Source: Treponema sp. (lineage in GTDB: Bacteria; Spirochaetota; Spirochaetia; Treponematales; Breznakiellaceae). From it: 5,855 nucleotides of DNA. Every line of letters starts with the position of its first letter. Position 1 is the first letter of the stretch. Under the pieces are notes generated by a model. That model was given only the letters and a program-made list of their open reading frames with translations, made no database searches and was not told the origin of the DNA. Location of the stretch: the NCBI GenBank assembly GCA_031254795.1, contig JAIRTS010000238.1:1-5855 (forward strand). Direction: 5' to 3'. Positions 5,125-5,855 of the stretch are shown one piece after another. The position numbers were made by a program, and so were the translations under genes.

Positions 5125-5855
5125 ATGGACAAGTCCTTTTGTAGAATATTCCCCAAAGAGAATTTTATAGATCTTTCCCTGTATCAGTTCGGGTACGAGG
5201 AATGCGATCCCCTTCATTCCTTCGGCCCCGCGACCCGCAACCATTTTCTTTTTCACTATATTCTTTCAGGCAAGGGCCGGTTTGAAGCCCGTGACGACCG
5301 GAATAGGCTGAACACCTATCACCTGGGGGAGCGGGGACAGGGCTTTCTTATCTGGCCCCGGCAACACACCTTTTATATCGCCGACGAGAAGGATCCCTGG
5401 ACCTACGCGTGGGTGGAGTTTGACGGCCTCAAAGCCCGGGAACTGATGATCCAGGCGGGACTCACCTTCAGTCACCCCATATACACCAGTAAAAACACCG
5501 AGGAACGGGAAAAGATGAAGGACGAGCTTCTGGCCATAGTCCGAGGCAAAGACAGCCCGCCGCTTTCCGTCATCGGGCGTCTTTACCTGTTTATGAGCGC
5601 TCTCATGGATTCATCCTCTTTGCGAAAAAAAGCGACAGGAGGAAGCCCGCGGGATTTTTATATCCAGGAATCCTTGTCCTTTATCGAGCAATATTATCAG
5701 GATGAGATCAGCGTTGAGGACATCGCGGCTTTTTGCAACCTTGACCGCAGTTATCTGGGCAAGGTCTTCAGGAGCGTGCTTGACACAAGCCCCCAGGATT
5801 TCCTTATCCAGTACCGTATCAACAAAGCCTGCGAGTTGATGAAGATAACCGACCA
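5125..5855 (+). CDS. AraC-family transcription regulator, C-terminus beyond window
   Basis: Probable sugar-responsive activator of the divergent transport/melA operon. The visible 243 residues (from ATG 5125) contain an N-terminal cupin-type sensing domain, roughly 12-115. Its marks are HYILSGKGRFEA (44-55), GERGQGFLIWPRQ (68-80) and WTYAWVEFDG (92-101), the pattern common in AraC regulators of sugar genes. A linker follows, then the first helix-turn-helix: ISVEDIAAFCNLDRSYLGKV then FRSVLDTSPQDFLIQYRI (195-232) and the linking helix NKACELMK. The frame is open at the right edge, so the second helix-turn-helix is missing from view; it is not necessarily missing from the gene. An ATG at 5101 would add 8 residues, but it lies within the -10 box, and the N-terminus starting at 5125 (MDKSFCRIFPKENFIDLSLY) has the usual length ahead of the cupin. 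Neither start has a clear Shine-Dalgarno. Confidence 0.9.
   Translation, partial: MDKSFCRIFPKENFIDLSLYQFGYEECDPLHSFGPATRNHFLFHYILSGKGRFEARDDRNRLNTYHLGERGQGFLIWPRQHTFYIADEKDPWTYAWVEFDGLKARELMIQAGLTFSHPIYTSKNTEEREKMKDELLAIVRGKDSPPLSVIGRLYLFMSALMDSSSLRKKATGGSPRDFYIQESLSFIEQYYQDEISVEDIAAFCNLDRSYLGKVFRSVLDTSPQDFLIQYRINKACELMKITD

Noticed and set aside
5266..5475. - strand open frame opposite the AraC gene
   Set aside because: It is antisense to a clear cupin/AraC reading frame and has no ribosome site or family resemblance.
1..5855. CRISPR, tRNA, rRNA, insertion sequence ends
   Set aside because: No regularly spaced palindromic repeats, no cloverleaf with a CCA-type end, no rRNA stretches and no transposase motif were seen on either strand.

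Overview
The window looks like a carbohydrate-use locus from a host-associated or anaerobic bacterium. I lean towards a Treponema-like spirochaete, at moderate to low confidence. The hints are a secreted gene at the left edge carrying DUF4116-type 22-residue repeats, the 'GKAE' style of its mature N-terminus, and a nucleotidyltransferase remnant of a kind I associate with treponemes. Coding DNA is moderately GC-rich and the intergenic promoter stretches are AT-rich. No database search was possible.

Layout, right to left. On the + strand, from about 5125 to the window end, lies an AraC-family transcription activator with an N-terminal cupin-type sensing domain; it is cut off before its second helix-turn-helix. 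Diverging from it on the - strand is a tightly spaced operon: a sugar-binding lipoprotein (4967-3696), two CUT1-type ABC permeases (3685-2789 and 2761-1910), a GH4 alpha-galactosidase closely matching MelA (1884-547), and a broken sugar-1-phosphate nucleotidyltransferase (550-237). The last gene starts in an ATGA overlap with the melA stop. Gaps inside the operon are 10, 27, 25 and -4 bases, so one transcript is likely. Past a strong sigma-70-type promoter (201-229), a second - strand gene starts at 167 and runs off the left edge; it encodes a signal peptide followed by DUF4116-like repeats.

How it works together (inference from families): the lipoprotein captures an alpha-galactoside such as melibiose or a raffinose-type sugar and the two permeases import it. 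A shared ATPase encoded elsewhere would power the transport, because none is present here. MelA hydrolyses the sugar in the cytoplasm in an NAD+/Mn2+-dependent reaction, and the AraC protein senses the sugar and switches on the operon. The nucleotidyltransferase may once have fed galactose-1-phosphate or glucose-1-phosphate into UDP-sugars, but here it has a one-base frameshift and lacks about two thirds of its length.

The most interesting points are the decayed nucleotidyltransferase coupled to melA, the repeat-bearing secreted gene with its own strong promoter and TSS-overlapping dyad, and the promoter evidence that moves the AraC start to 5125. The transport and hydrolysis genes themselves are ordinary. 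I did not find a clearly new biological system. No gene-free stretch exceeds 300 bases.
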